Positions 56,205 through 64,000 of a DNA stretch of 64,000 bases are shown in pieces; positions within the stretch are counted from its first letter, which is position 1; each line of letters begins with the position of its first letter. The stretch spans positions 475,001 through 539,000 of the forward strand of contig JAJGOT010000133.1 of the NCBI GenBank assembly GCA_022457155.1, given 5' to 3'. Position numbers and translations under genes: made by a program. The notes below the pieces were generated by a model, which worked only from the letters and a program-made list of their open reading frames with translations, had not been told where the DNA came from and searched no databases. The DNA is from Cladopsammia gracilis. Its lineage: Eukaryota > Cnidaria > Anthozoa > Scleractinia > Dendrophylliidae.

Positions 56205-56565
56205 TGAACATTAAGTTTCAAAAGCGCTTTTATAACTTTTTTCAAACATATTCATTTGATACGATTGGCGCTACACAGTTCATATCTATTATGATTTTAT
56301 TAACTACTATCCTACCTCTCTCCTCCGCAGAGGCCTCCTTGTCACGCTCCCGCTTGGCAAAATACGCGCGGAGGCTGGGTAGAGGTAAAAAGTAAAGCGC
56401 GCGGGGAACTCTGGCAAGGGGAAAGAAGGAAGGGAGACCTCGGCTCCCGCTCTTTCGCTCTTCCCATCGTTCCTCGCGCTCCGCCATTTTATATTTTACT
56501 GTTCTTTACTGATAGGATCCTCTGCGGAGGAGAGAGACTATCCTACTGTAATTTTATAATCTACT
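56205..56565 (+). other. PLE 5' leader with inverted tcctctgcggagg words
   Basis: Non-coding lead-in to the RT. cctctctcctccgcagagg (about 56313) and cctctgcggaggagagag (56519 on) are inverted copies about 200 bp apart enclosing a GC-rich segment, so another MITE is probably nested here. Confidence 0.45.
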
Positions 56566-57502
56566 ATGCTAAAACTGTGCGATCACGAAAAGACCATCCT
56601 CAGAGAACACAACGACGACCTACGGAAGCAGTTTTTATGGCTAGCAGACAAAACGTTTGCGAAAACGCGTTACTCATTACATGTTGGTTTCATTAGCAGT
56701 TGCCTCCGACGAAGATTGATCCCGAATGGATTTCTTTTAAACTTCCACACGTCGGGCCTCTGACAAAACAAGTACCAACTACAAAAGGGAAGTGTCTCAT
56801 ATTCTTAACGTTGCTTCTCGTAGGCTCATGGTAACAACCGTTAGGACCATGCAACAACGGTGTCAGACTCTCACAACGGAGATTAGAAACCTTCGCAATG
56901 ACTTAAAAACTGTTTGCGACAATGACACTTACCGCCCAATCAGTAAAACTGTACACGAACTTAACTCTGAATTATTCAAGTTCCTTTCCACTACTAAAGA
57001 AAACAAGCTTCGCAAACTGTTAAACTCGACAATGCCCGTCAGTAACATCTCTGACTGCCATAAGAACAAAATCGTGGTCACGATTCCGGAAAACCTCCAT
57101 CTTGACGAGAGTGAGAGATCCATTCTCAGCAAGGGTCTCTCTTTCGTGCCAACGCGACCTTATCGTGATGAATATACAACGAGAGATTTTATCGCTGTCT
57201 TCGCTTGAAAACTCACTTTAGTTAAGAAATGCCACCAGTATCGATCAGACCCAACAATCTTACCAGACTGACGACATTTTCAAAACTTTGAAACCTACAT
57301 CTTCAACATGGACCCCACCCCCGAGAAAATTTGCTGCTTTGGACTACTATATTACTAAATGTCGCAAAGAAGATGATAGGCTCAATTTCAAGCAGCGCAA
57401 CACCGGCATGAACGTATCACGTGATGAACTGACCGTAAATCAGCCGACAAGGGTGGTGCTGTTGTGGTTTGGGATCGCTCTCTTTACATTCAAGAGGCTG
57501 AA
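56566..57502 (+). pseudogene. PLE reverse transcriptase N-terminal part (frameshifted)
   Basis: Three frames carry consecutive parts: 56566-56763; 56792-57208 with KIVVTIPENLHLDESERSI then LSKGLSFVPTRP, a recognisable PLE block; and 57288-57502 with FAALDYYITKCRKEDDRLN, later GGAVVVWDRSLYIQEAE in a shifted frame. At least two frameshifts are present. The sequence is cut by the 5.5 kb insert. Confidence 0.78.
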
Positions 57503-57785
57503 TAGTCCAGCTGCTAACGACCAAAAAATGGTCGAATTGTTCACTTTTTGATAAAAGCATGAAACTTTGCCAGATTACTAACAACCCTATGGTGAACATT
57601 TTCAGATATGGAGCCAGCGCAAATTAATTACCAGAGCTTGGTACTGCGCATGTCCCAAATCACAACTGTATGAAAACGAGGCTCAGACAAACAGTCTGAT
57701 ATTTTGCAGTATTCTTTTGTTCTAAGTGAGCACTTTGTATTGGTTGAGAGACTAGCTGGCTCTTTGTCTCTCAGGAAGTTATTTT

Positions 57786-57811
57786 TGGTCACGTGACATG
57801 TCACGTGACCA
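57786..57811. promoter_or_regulatory. 26 bp perfect palindrome with two CACGTG E-boxes
   Basis: tggtcacgtgacatgtcacg followed by tgacca is its own reverse complement and places two TCACGTGA sites (MITF/USF/TFE type) 11 bp apart. It lies about 0.9 kb upstream of ORF1 in the insert. Confidence 0.4.
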
Positions 57812-58410
57812 GTCAAATAACTAGTTATGGATATTTTGAGGAGCAAAAAGTGACTATAAACACTTCAAATTCTCAGAACTTTAATAATATCGAAGAAAAA
57901 CCTTAAAAAATATATTTTGTAACTTTTCTCAAAATTTACTTGGCAACAATTCATTCCCGTTTGTCTAAGGAATTCAATGGCCAAACGGACATTGGACCAA
58001 GATGTCAAGATGTCATTTAAAAGTATATGTAATCCCCATACAACTTATAACATCACGAAACCTATTCGCGAAGAAGGCAGGTTTGGAAAAACAATTTATT
58101 CTCCAAGTTCCAATCTTGTAGTTTTACAGTTGTTGATATTGTGAAGATGGAGTTAGGACCTCCCGGCCTAAAGACTAAGAAAAACTCAGAAAAAATAGGC
58201 TTCAAGATTCGGAATTATCACTGTTTTAATTGTCAATATTTAATTGATCGTGTTTAAATATTTTTCTAATTTTGAAATACAGTATATATCACCAGTAAAA
58301 ATCTTTTGATTCTACGGATTCGGCTAAGAAAGAGAGGCGGCCCTGGGGATGAAAATGATATTTAATTGAGTAGAAACTGGGAACTAGCATCTAGGCCACG
58401 CGCGGTTTTA

Positions 58411-58653
58411 AATATGGCCGCCTCCATGCGAACTTGCAGTCATTCTAGGTAAGTAACTTTTTTACATGAACCTTTTAGTTTCTTCTTTGAATACATATAA
58501 TTTAGAAAGCAAATAGTTTTAGAGTAATAAGAAATATAAGAAAACGAGCAAAACAAAAGGCCAACAGAAATTTCAAGCAGTAAATTATATAAAACGTAAT
58601 CGATCGATAATAAAGCTGTAATTAATCATTGTTGTAATCTCGTAAAATTTCAG
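58411..58653 (+). promoter_or_regulatory. Probable 5' UTR exon edge and intron of the insert gene, with YY1-like site
   Basis: aatatggccgcc (58411-58422) matches a YY1-type initiator-proximal motif. Next comes tctag^gtaagt (donor at 58449) and an acceptor aaatttcag at 58645-58653, 40 bp before the ORF1 ATG. The only ATG in the putative leader opens a frame that stops right after the splice. Confidence 0.45.
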
Positions 58654-58693
58654 TTGATAATGGGCTCCTGTTGGAACTAAATAACTGTATATC

Positions 58694-59728
58694 ATGGACT
58701 GGAGGTATTGCATCATCTGTCAAAAGCCGGCAATAGAACATGTACAGTGTCCTGCGAGTTCAAAAAGAAAAGACAGTGGTGTCGGTCACAAGTCCTTTGC
58801 AAATAATATTAAGGAATTTAACAGTCTTGGCATGTTGCCATTTGAAATAAACATTGATTTGTTCGATGAAGGTAGAGGCATTGAGCAAACACTAGTTGAT
58901 CATAAGGCAGTGTGGCATAAATACTGCAGAGATCGTTTCAGCAATACAAAGTTAAACCGTGCAAAAAAGAGAAAGGTAGCCGAAGCGTCGGTAGATGAAA
59001 CTGGTAACCCTATTAAGGCAAGGCGATCAAGTATAAAGGCAGCTAGTATTAAAGATCACTGCTTTTTCTGTGAGCAATCTGACAACCAATCAGATCTTCA
59101 TCAAGCTGAAACCCTGAAGGTGGACAAAAAGGTTAGAGATTGTGCTGTTCTCTTAAATGATGGCAAGCTGATAGCTAAGTTGTCCGTTGGCGATATGGTG
59201 GCACTGGAAGCAAAATACCACGCAGCGTGTCTTGTTTCTTTGTACAATCGGGCAAGAAACCAAAGGTCAGTCACTTTTAAGGAGTTGAACACCACAATTT
59301 CGGATTTAGATGAGCTTGCTTTTGCCCAAGTGGTAGCTTATATCGATGAGAATCTAGAAGGAGGTGAAGACGTTCCTGTGTTTAAGATGAACGAACTGGC
59401 ACAATTGTTTTCCTCAAAGCTGGAGGAACTAGAGGTCGAGCATGGAAGGGTCAATACTTCCAGATTAAGGGAGAGAATCTTAACTGCTTTCCCAGATCTC
59501 ACAGCCGTAAGCCAAGGGAGAGATGTCGTTCTGGTTCTTAAGGAAGATATCGGAGAGATGATAAAGCGGGCAAAAGAAAAAGATTCTGAGGCATGCAACC
59601 TGGCCAAGGCTGCAAATATTGTCAGAAGAGATATGTTAAGGGTAAAGAACACATTCAATGGAACATTCCAACATAGCTGCCAGAAGGATGCAATTCCTAT
59701 GTCTCTCAAGATTCTGCGATTGACATGA
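58694..59728 (+). CDS. ORF1: paired CxxC/HxxC zinc-binding-like protein (344 aa)
   Basis: Starts ATGGACTGGAGG after a good 5' UTR acceptor. Two similar modules are seen: Cys6-x2-Cys9 … His75-x2-Cys78 (WHKYCRDRFSNTKLNRAKKRK) and Cys123-x2-Cys126 … His176-x2-Cys179 (YHAACLVSLYNRAR). Both look like C2HC zinc-binding folds. A basic KKRK segment lies between them, and the C-terminal half is helical. It ends four bases into ORF2 (atga overlap). Adding one base near 59710 would let the frame continue into ORF2, so ORF1 and ORF2 are probably one ancestral protein of about 1.4-1.5 thousand residues broken by a 1 bp loss. I do not know the family's function. Confidence 0.7.
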   Translation: MDWRYCIICQKPAIEHVQCPASSKRKDSGVGHKSFANNIKEFNSLGMLPFEINIDLFDEGRGIEQTLVDHKAVWHKYCRDRFSNTKLNRAKKRKVAEASVDETGNPIKARRSSIKAASIKDHCFFCEQSDNQSDLHQAETLKVDKKVRDCAVLLNDGKLIAKLSVGDMVALEAKYHAACLVSLYNRARNQRSVTFKELNTTISDLDELAFAQVVAYIDENLEGGEDVPVFKMNELAQLFSSKLEELEVEHGRVNTSRLRERILTAFPDLTAVSQGRDVVLVLKEDIGEMIKRAKEKDSEACNLAKAANIVRRDMLRVKNTFNGTFQHSCQKDAIPMSLKILRLT

Positions 59729-62700
59729 TTCTTAAAGGCTCTTCAGTCAACAAGAAAACAGCTACCGACACCACAGACATAGTGCCCAATCAGGCATCCC
59801 TTACAATCGCACAGCTGCTCATTTTCAACAGCATCTCACGCGTTCGTGACCGAAAAGACCCATCTACCACCCATCACACAAGAGAAAAGGAATGCCCCCT
59901 TCCCATCTATGCAGCTCTGAAAATCCATGGAGCAACAAGGGACAGATCTCTCGTAGATGCCTTCTTTAAACTGGGGATATGCATCTCTTACGACCGTGTA
60001 CTATCTATTTCTACAGACATAGCGAACAGTGTGATAGCTCGCTATGAGAGGGAAGGAGTCGTGTGTCCATCCAAGCTGTGTAAAGGATTGTTTACTACAG
60101 CTGCGGTGGATAATATTGACCACAACCCAAGTTCGACCACATCCAAAGACTCTTTCCACGGCACTGCTATTTCCCTTGTTCAACATCCAACTACCGACGA
60201 CAAAGGAGAGGAAAGGAGCATTGATACATTTGATCCCTCCCAGTCCAGAAATTCTAAGAAAGTGGATCAACTTCCATCCTATTACCGTGACGTACCTCCT
60301 GTAACAGTGCCTTCAGGTGACCTTTGTGCTCCAAAGATATCGGGAAGAATTAAATGTCATCCAGTCGTGTCTGATCGTGGAAAGGAAGAGGAGAAAGACT
60401 GGTTGGATAGCTTAAATGAACTGCTTTCAAGGGAAGAGCACAACGAACATGGAACTGTGTCTTGGGCAGCATACCGTGCCTTGCAAGCTACTCCGACTCA
60501 CCATCTGCCTGCGATCATCACACTTCTTCCCATGTTTGTAGAGAATGCTCATACACTGGCAATGGTCAAGCATTCTATGGATGTCGTCAGGAATGCAGTG
60601 CACCATGTGAATCCATCTCAGATTCCGGTAATTGCCTTCGACCAACCATTGTTTGCGCTGGCCAAGCAGATCCAGTGGAGTTTTCCTGCTACCCATGGAG
60701 AAGATCATTTTGTCGTGATGCTCGGTGGCCTTCACATTGAAATGATAGCCTACAAAGCGCTTGGAAAATGGATGAATGGTAGCGGATGGACGGAAGTTGT
60801 TTCTACAGCAGGCGTAGCAACTCAAGGCGTGACCGATTCGTTTATCAGTGCAAGCCACCTCACCCGGACAAGACGTGGGCATCAAGTAACAGCTGCCAGT
60901 CTTCACCTTCTGCAGCAGAAAGCCTACCAGGAATACGCCTCAACAGCTACTGCAACTGACGGCCAAGACGTGAAATCGTTTGATGAGTGGAAAGAAGAGA
61001 TGTCAAACACTTTTCCACTGTTTCTTTACTGGGATCGCGTTCTCTATTTTGAGGTTTGCTGTTTGCAACTTGTCCGGGCTTTCAGGGAAGCTGACTTTGC
61101 TCTCTACATTCATGCCCTGACCAAGATCATCCCCTGGATGTTTGCCCTGGACCAGACCCACTATGCAAGGTGGCTTTCTGTTCACATCCGGGACATGTGT
61201 GAACTTCCTGTCCAACACAGAGATGTTTTCCAAACGTTTTGCGATGGCTCGTTCGTGGTACAAAAGACAGAGAGGCTTTTCTCATCCATCGCTCAAGATC
61301 AAGCCCATGAGCAGCTGAATTCCGAAGTAAAAGGAGTAGGAGGAGCAGTTGGGTTGACCGAGAACCCTGCAGCACTTGCAAGATGGATGGTAGGTGGTCC
61401 AGAAGTTGCACGAATGACCAAAGAATTTGAAGAGTCGACGCCAGCACTAAAGTATCAGCATCATGAACAAACGCCAGCCACACAAGCCGCATTTGCGAAA
61501 GACGTCTTGAACCTTGTTTTATCATTTGAAGACCTGGGAAATCCTTTCAGTGAAAAGAGTAAAGACCTCATTGCAGTCCATACGAGGGATGTAGCAGACG
61601 AAAGCGTCGTTAGCACCGTGCAGAATATTGTATCAATCGGTGAGACCCAATTTAACACCTTTGTTCAGGAACGGTTCATCGACAGGAGCAAACCGATAAC
61701 GGACCCCATCAAAAAGAACCAGTTGCCTACATTCAACACTTCAAGCAAGAAAGTAACGTCGAAGGACAAAGAAAAGATTGGAGCTCTCAAAGACGACTGT
61801 GCCCTTTTCTCTAGGCTTTATATTGCATGCCAGAGCCGCGATGGAAATTTGGAAGAATTTTTCAAGTATGAAAACCAGCCATGGCCACCCTCTCTTTCAC
61901 ACATGGGTCAGCTAAGAGAAGGACAAAAGGCAGATCTTGTCAAGTGTCTCAAGGCCGTCGCTACCCCAGTAACAGAGCAGCCAACTCCAGATGCAATGAT
62001 ACTGGATGGAGCAGTCATCGTTCAGATGTTGCCCCCGGTAACTGCGCGGACTTTTGAAGGGTACTGCCAAACAGTGTTTGGTCCCTACATTGCAAGACAG
62101 CTCCAGTGTGTGAAACGAGTAGATGTAGTGTGGGACGTGTATCGAGCGGGCTCGCTAAAGAAAGCCACACGTGAAAGAAGAGGCACGGGTCAACGTCGTC
62201 AAGTCACAATGTCAACTCGAATCCCCACAGACTGGAAAGGCTTCCTTCGAAATGACGAGAATAAGAATGAACTGTTTCTTCTTTTAGCAAGCTTCATTGT
62301 AACGATGACGATACCTGGTAACAAGGAGCTTTACGCCACTTCTGGAGAGAGTGTCTTGTCATCCACCAACAGAGGGGACCTGGCAAATCTAGCACCATGC
62401 AGTCATGAAGAGGCAGACACGCGACTGATGGTACACGTCTTGGATGCCAGTCTCTGTGGACATCGTAGAATAATGATTAGAACCAACGACACAGACGTGG
62501 TCGTTTTAGCTGTATCCATTGCAAGCACTATCCCAGCAGAGGAACTCTGGGTTGCGTATGGTACAGGAAAGCACTTGCAGAACATTGCGGTCCATACCAT
62601 TGCTTCAGCGTTAGGACGCGAGAGAGCTGCAGTTTTGCCAATGTTTCACGCTCTTACTGGGTGCGATACAGTTTCCTTCTTCGCAGGCAGAGGCAAGAAG

Positions 62701-63237
62701 ACAGCGTGGGACATCTGGGGTGTATTCCCTGAGCTTACAGCTACACTACTAACCCTATCCTCGTTACCTGAAGCGGTCGACGATGCTTGCTTGACTGTGA
62801 TTGAACGATATGTCGTTCTCTTATACGATCGCACAAGTCATCTTACAAAGGTTAATGAGGCGAGACAAGAACTTTTCTCTAAGAAGTCCAGGACCCTGGA
62901 AAAAATTCCTCCAACCCAAGAGGCACTCCTACAGCACACCAAGCGTTCAGTGTATCAAGGTGGGTACGTTTGGGCCCAAACACTTCTAATAGAACGTCAA
63001 CTCTCCGATAGCAACTTCTATCAGCGGGTGGATCATGATCTTACAATGGAACATCACAACAAGGTCATTTCGGTTGTCCAGGACGCAATCACTAAGGGCG
63101 CGCTTCCAGCCACAGCTTCCAATCCAATCGTGGATCACCCTCGCACTTCCAAGTTCTACCTTCTCCCAAAAGCCACAAGCCAGGGAACACCAGGAGGCCC
63201 ATTGTATCCGCTTGTAACTGCCCTACTGAGCTCTTAG
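59725..63237 (+). CDS. ORF2: large protein with FEN1/PIN-like nuclease motifs, read through into PLE RT
   Basis: 1170 codons. Residues 896-898 (EAD in EEADTRLM), 922-924 (TNDTDVVVLA) and 979-989 (TGCDTVSFFAGRGKK) match the order of acidic motifs of FEN1/asteroid-type PIN nucleases (EAEA, DSDxL, GCDY…GxGxxxA). The rest, including a helical middle part (residues about 250-600), is not recognised. Residues 1090-1170 (ERQLSDSNFYQRVDHDL…TSKFYLLPKAT) are PLE reverse transcriptase, so the natural C-terminus is replaced by the recipient element's frame. The start codon overlaps the ORF1 stop and may not be used. Possible nuclease of a mobile element; activity unproven. Confidence 0.7.
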   Translation: MILKGSSVNKKTATDTTDIVPNQASLTIAQLLIFNSISRVRDRKDPSTTHHTREKECPLPIYAALKIHGATRDRSLVDAFFKLGICISYDRVLSISTDIANSVIARYEREGVVCPSKLCKGLFTTAAVDNIDHNPSSTTSKDSFHGTAISLVQHPTTDDKGEERSIDTFDPSQSRNSKKVDQLPSYYRDVPPVTVPSGDLCAPKISGRIKCHPVVSDRGKEEEKDWLDSLNELLSREEHNEHGTVSWAAYRALQATPTHHLPAIITLLPMFVENAHTLAMVKHSMDVVRNAVHHVNPSQIPVIAFDQPLFALAKQIQWSFPATHGEDHFVVMLGGLHIEMIAYKALGKWMNGSGWTEVVSTAGVATQGVTDSFISASHLTRTRRGHQVTAASLHLLQQKAYQEYASTATATDGQDVKSFDEWKEEMSNTFPLFLYWDRVLYFEVCCLQLVRAFREADFALYIHALTKIIPWMFALDQTHYARWLSVHIRDMCELPVQHRDVFQTFCDGSFVVQKTERLFSSIAQDQAHEQLNSEVKGVGGAVGLTENPAALARWMVGGPEVARMTKEFEESTPALKYQHHEQTPATQAAFAKDVLNLVLSFEDLGNPFSEKSKDLIAVHTRDVADESVVSTVQNIVSIGETQFNTFVQERFIDRSKPITDPIKKNQLPTFNTSSKKVTSKDKEKIGALKDDCALFSRLYIACQSRDGNLEEFFKYENQPWPPSLSHMGQLREGQKADLVKCLKAVATPVTEQPTPDAMILDGAVIVQMLPPVTARTFEGYCQTVFGPYIARQLQCVKRVDVVWDVYRAGSLKKATRERRGTGQRRQVTMSTRIPTDWKGFLRNDENKNELFLLLASFIVTMTIPGNKELYATSGESVLSSTNRGDLANLAPCSHEEADTRLMVHVLDASLCGHRRIMIRTNDTDVVVLAVSIASTIPAEELWVAYGTGKHLQNIAVHTIASALGRERAAVLPMFHALTGCDTVSFFAGRGKKTAWDIWGVFPELTATLLTLSSLPEAVDDACLTVIERYVVLLYDRTSHLTKVNEARQELFSKKSRTLEKIPPTQEALLQHTKRSVYQGGYVWAQTLLIERQLSDSNFYQRVDHDLTMEHHNKVISVVQDAITKGALPATASNPIVDHPRTSKFYLLPKATSQGTPGGPLYPLVTALLSS

Positions 63238-63790
63238 CTACTTATCTCGACAACATCACTTCTCCTTTGGTTCGTGGTTTAGGCCTAGCTACGTCAAGGA
63301 ATCTAATCATATGCTAGACATTGCACAATCCTTTCGCTATCCCAGCTTCAATTCTAATCGCTTTGTTTTCACAATGGACATCAAGTCACTGTATACAGTG
63401 ATACCCAACAACGATGGCCTTAAAGGTTTACAACATTTTCTAAACAAGCGGTCGGTGCTAGAACCACCTACAAAGACCTTAGTACGTCTTGCTGAATTGG
63501 TCCTCACACTTAACAGCTTCACTTTCAACGGCAGACACTACCAACAAACGGGTGGTGTCGCTAGGGGAAGGAAATTTGGTCCTAACTACGCCTGTCTGTT
63601 CGTCGGTCACATCGAGGAACAAATCTTCTTACAATTAATATCCAGGAAGTGAAACCTGACCTCTACAAGCGATACATTGACGACATCAGTTTCCTGTAGA
63701 GAAAGCGAACTTGACAACTTTGTCAACAACTTCCACCCGAGCCTTGGGTTTGCTTTTAACACAAAGATTAGAAGTACTTTTCTAAAAATT
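62992..63790 (+). pseudogene. PLE reverse transcriptase core (frameshifted)
   Basis: Begins in the ORF2 frame (ERQLSDSNFYQ) and shifts near 63180-63310. It continues at 63311-63652 with FVFTMDIKSLYTVIPNNDG (RT motif A) and GGVARGRKFGPNYACLFVGH, then shifts again to LYKRYIDDISF (motif C with YIDD, about 63661-63695), which is followed by a stop. Coding similarity ends near 63790. Confidence 0.8.
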
Positions 63791-64000
63791 CCCGGCAAAA
63801 TTATTGGTGGGGCTATAGCCCACCCAGCCCCATAGCTCCGCGGTCGCCCTTAAGATTTCGGTCTCAACCGCTGCCATGAAAATGATGGCAAAAACCACTG
63901 AATTTTCGTTTCCATCGCGGTGCCTTGTGTAAAATGCGGTAAAATGTAACTTGGTCATTTGGCTGTACTTTGATTTACAAAGTGTACAGAAGGTGCCAAA
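63791..64000. other. Right edge of window, nothing recognised
   Basis: Contains ctatagcccacccagcccca and aaaatgcggtaaaatg words but no gene, TIR or RNA motif that I can support. Confidence 0.5.

Larger units (their letters stand above)
57503..62991 (+). mobile_element. 5.5 kb insert encoding a two-ORF protein with FEN/PIN-like nuclease motifs
   Basis: Defined by the interrupted PLE on both sides. There are no terminal inverted repeats, and only a 3 bp gaa duplication. The coding content fills 58694-62991. The left 1.2 kb is non-coding, with promoter-like features and a 5' UTR intron. The coding sequence is probably truncated at its 3' end, because it fuses directly to the PLE. The element class is unknown to me. 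Confidence 0.65.
56160..63790 (+). mobile_element. Penelope-like element interrupted by a 5.5 kb ORF-bearing insert
   Basis: PLE sequence occupies 56160-57502 (terminal repeat with hammerhead-like motif, RT N-terminus) and 62992-63790 (RT core). The two halves meet exactly: the left ends in the codons for QEAE and the right resumes ERQLSDSNFYQ, with gaa present on both sides (57500-57502, 62992-62994). The RT is decayed by frameshifts and breaks off near 63790. Confidence 0.8.

Noticed and set aside
57503..62991. Helitron interpretation of the 5.5 kb insert
   Set aside because: Ends lack TC…CTRR and insertion is not between A and T; no Rep/helicase motifs seen.

Overview
This is animal (metazoan) nuclear DNA: spliced genes with long introns, tRNA-derived SINEs, Penelope-like retroelements and very many inverted-repeat DNA elements. 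The type of repeats and the two host genes fit a cnidarian, most likely a stony coral. That placement is an inference from general resemblance, not a database result.

Host genes. (1) Positions 308-12189 (+) hold the 3' part of an RPS6KC1-like gene: seven exons encoding a split kinase-like domain with a degenerate DFG motif. Its introns are full of MITEs, including a nested pair at 7464-8680. (2) Positions 33422-42891 (-) hold a complete three-exon gene for an SLC3A-like type II membrane protein (amino-acid transporter heavy chain or maltase-like, 611 aa). Its two 3.8 kb introns also contain several inverted-repeat elements.

Central highlight. Positions 17193-27266 form one intact-looking 10,074 bp Mutator-type DNA transposon. 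It has 947 bp terminal inverted repeats that differ at 5 positions by my base-by-base reading, and it is flanked by a perfect 9 bp target duplication (caatgtttg). Its single predicted three-exon gene (18238-25051) splices in frame to a 1807 aa protein. In order this contains a protein kinase, a putative papain-like cysteine peptidase (Cys413/His541), a tandem 40-aa basic repeat region, SUMO-interaction-like motifs, and a MULE transposase core with a SWIM zinc finger. I know of no described MULE with a kinase fused to its transposase, so this is the best candidate for an undescribed system.

Positions 27276-33421 are an accessory region: a truncated Penelope-like element (PLE), a tRNA-like tandem duplication and nested MITEs. 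Positions 43300-46840 are a stack of nested insertions: an inverted-repeat element that received a 607 bp element and a 2.2 kb Mutator-type element, the latter itself hit by a PLE-terminal fragment. Positions 47186-48303 are a head-to-head PLE pair. Positions 50622-52352 contain two adjacent elements, one carrying a tRNA-like Pol III unit. Positions 53585-55170 are a PLE reverse-transcriptase fragment split by a Tc1/mariner-like MITE.

Positions 56160-63790 are a PLE interrupted by a 5.5 kb insert. The insert encodes a large two-ORF protein with paired CxxC/HxxC modules and FEN1/PIN-like nuclease motifs, and its second ORF runs straight into the PLE reverse transcriptase.

A hammerhead-ribozyme-like core (CTGANGA - stem II - GAAA, or a close variant) recurs at nine sites in six of the seven PLE loci. 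At least five elements have 9-10 bp target duplications of Mutator type.
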